From Candidatus Kaiserbacteria bacterium RIFCSPLOWO2_01_FULL_54_13 (GTDB taxonomy: Bacteria; Patescibacteriota; Minisyncoccia; Phycocordibacterales; UBA2100), in NCBI GenBank assembly GCA_001781685.1, contig MFLZ01000015.1:41042-72189 (forward strand): a DNA stretch of 31,148 nt, written 5' to 3'. Positions 30,508 through 31,148 of this stretch are shown here, piece after piece. The position numbers and the translations under genes were made by a program. The notes under the pieces are model-generated. The model searched no databases. It was given only the letters and a program-made list of their open reading frames with translations, and was not told the DNA's origin. Position 1 is the first letter of the stretch, and each line of letters opens with the position of its first letter.

Positions 30508-31148
30508 ATGGCATCTCTCTACACAGAGCAAGGAAAAAACATCCGCAAGACGTGGTTTTTGATGACCGGGTTTTTGGTCATTGTTATCGCGCTAGGGTGG
30601 ATCGTATCGCAAGTGTATGACAACGCCGGCATTCTCTACATCGCGGTCGCGTTCTCACTTTTCATGAATGTCACTGCGTACTGGTTCTCGGACAAGATTG
30701 CTCTTGCCGCGACGGGTGCCAAGGAGGCGGACGAACGCGAGTACCGCGAATTGCATCGTTTGCTCGAGAATCTCGCAATCACCGCGGGGCTCCCGAAGCC
30801 GCGGCTATATGTCATCAACGATCCGCAGCCGAACGCGTTTGCGGCAGGGCGCAATCCCAAACACGCGGTCGTCACTGTCACGACGGGACTTCTCTCACGG
30901 CTTGAACGCTCCGAGCTCGAAGGAGTAATTGCGCACGAGCTTTCGCACATCGGGAATCGCGACATTCTTGTGATGACGGTCGCTGTTGTCTTGGCGGGAT
31001 TCATCGCCATTATCTCAGATATCTTTTTGCGCATGAGTTTCTTCGGGAGCGGCAACAGGGAACATCGCAATCCAGTTCTCATGATCGCGGGCATCGTTGC
31101 AATTGTGATCGCGCCTCTCGCGGCGCAGCTCATTCAGCTAGCAGTTTC
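30508..31148 (+). CDS. htpX: HtpX-like M48 membrane zinc metalloprotease (5' part; runs off the window)
   Basis: The frame opens at ATG 30508 (MASLYTEQGKNIRKTW) and is still open at the window end, giving 213 residues. Two membrane helices (about 17-36 and 42-60) precede the protease domain with LPKPRLYVINDPQPNAFAAG and the zinc site AHELSHIGNRD (His143, Glu144, His147); a third helix lies at 155-172. The RNPKHAVVTVTTGLL segment is also typical. HtpX degrades misfolded membrane proteins. The third zinc ligand and the C-terminus lie beyond the window. Confidence 0.93.
   Translation, partial: MASLYTEQGKNIRKTWFLMTGFLVIVIALGWIVSQVYDNAGILYIAVAFSLFMNVTAYWFSDKIALAATGAKEADEREYRELHRLLENLAITAGLPKPRLYVINDPQPNAFAAGRNPKHAVVTVTTGLLSRLERSELEGVIAHELSHIGNRDILVMTVAVVLAGFIAIISDIFLRMSFFGSGNREHRNPVLMIAGIVAIVIAPLAAQLIQLAV

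Noticed and set aside
1..31148. CRISPR arrays, insertion sequences, prophage or toxin-antitoxin modules
   Set aside because: No regularly spaced direct repeats, transposase, integrase or phage structural frames were seen; the repeats found are palindromes or lie within one coding sequence.

Overview
The window looks like a chromosomal segment of an uncultivated Candidate Phyla Radiation (Patescibacteria) bacterium, most likely of the Parcubacteria/Kaiserbacteria type. This is an inference. It rests on small compact operons, near-absence of Shine-Dalgarno sites, -10 boxes lying 6-7 nt before start codons (leaderless mRNAs), solute-binding proteins held by a single N-terminal membrane helix instead of a lipobox, a Gmad2-domain protein, a very large Cys-rich secreted protein, and several families of long intergenic palindromes. 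No rRNA, tRNA, CRISPR array, insertion sequence or phage gene was seen.

Layout. 1-700: end of a small gene, a structured leader, a degenerate cold-shock-domain gene and a GC-rich stretch of hairpins closed by a strong terminator. 756-2434: HD-domain nucleotidase-like protein and a PyrD-like flavoenzyme. 2534-8963: a branched-chain amino-acid (Liv-type) ABC transporter locus, with a first binding protein, a TrmB-family regulator on the opposite strand, and the operon livK2-livH-livM-livG-livF. A 13-bp palindrome covers the -35 boxes of the two facing promoters, so the regulator probably controls itself and the transporter. 9017-10870: glmS (amino-sugar synthesis), convergent with metK. The metK leader (minus strand, 12113-11981) carries a SAM-I-type riboswitch with a terminator and a competing antiterminator. 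12284-14391: yvcK, Gmad2 protein and endonuclease III. 14462-16828 (minus): a tandem double D-Ala-D-Ala ligase. 16966-17661: HAD phosphatase. 17846-21830 (minus): secG, a membrane-anchored peptide-type binding protein and RNase J. 22001-24027: groES-groEL. 24285-29276: a 1663-residue secreted protein with a lytic-transglycosylase-like domain, internal repeats and a possible cell-wall-binding motif. 29334 to the end: lemA, an unrecognised 200-residue gene, and the start of htpX.

Taken together the segment serves amino-acid uptake, amino-sugar/peptidoglycan precursor supply (glmS, yvcK, double Ddl), SAM supply under riboswitch control, protein export and folding, RNA decay and the cell surface. 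The most unusual items are the SAM riboswitch, the tandem Ddl, the giant secreted protein with its repeated short motifs, the leaderless promoter pattern, and the palindromic repeats, one of which overlaps the yvcK start codon.
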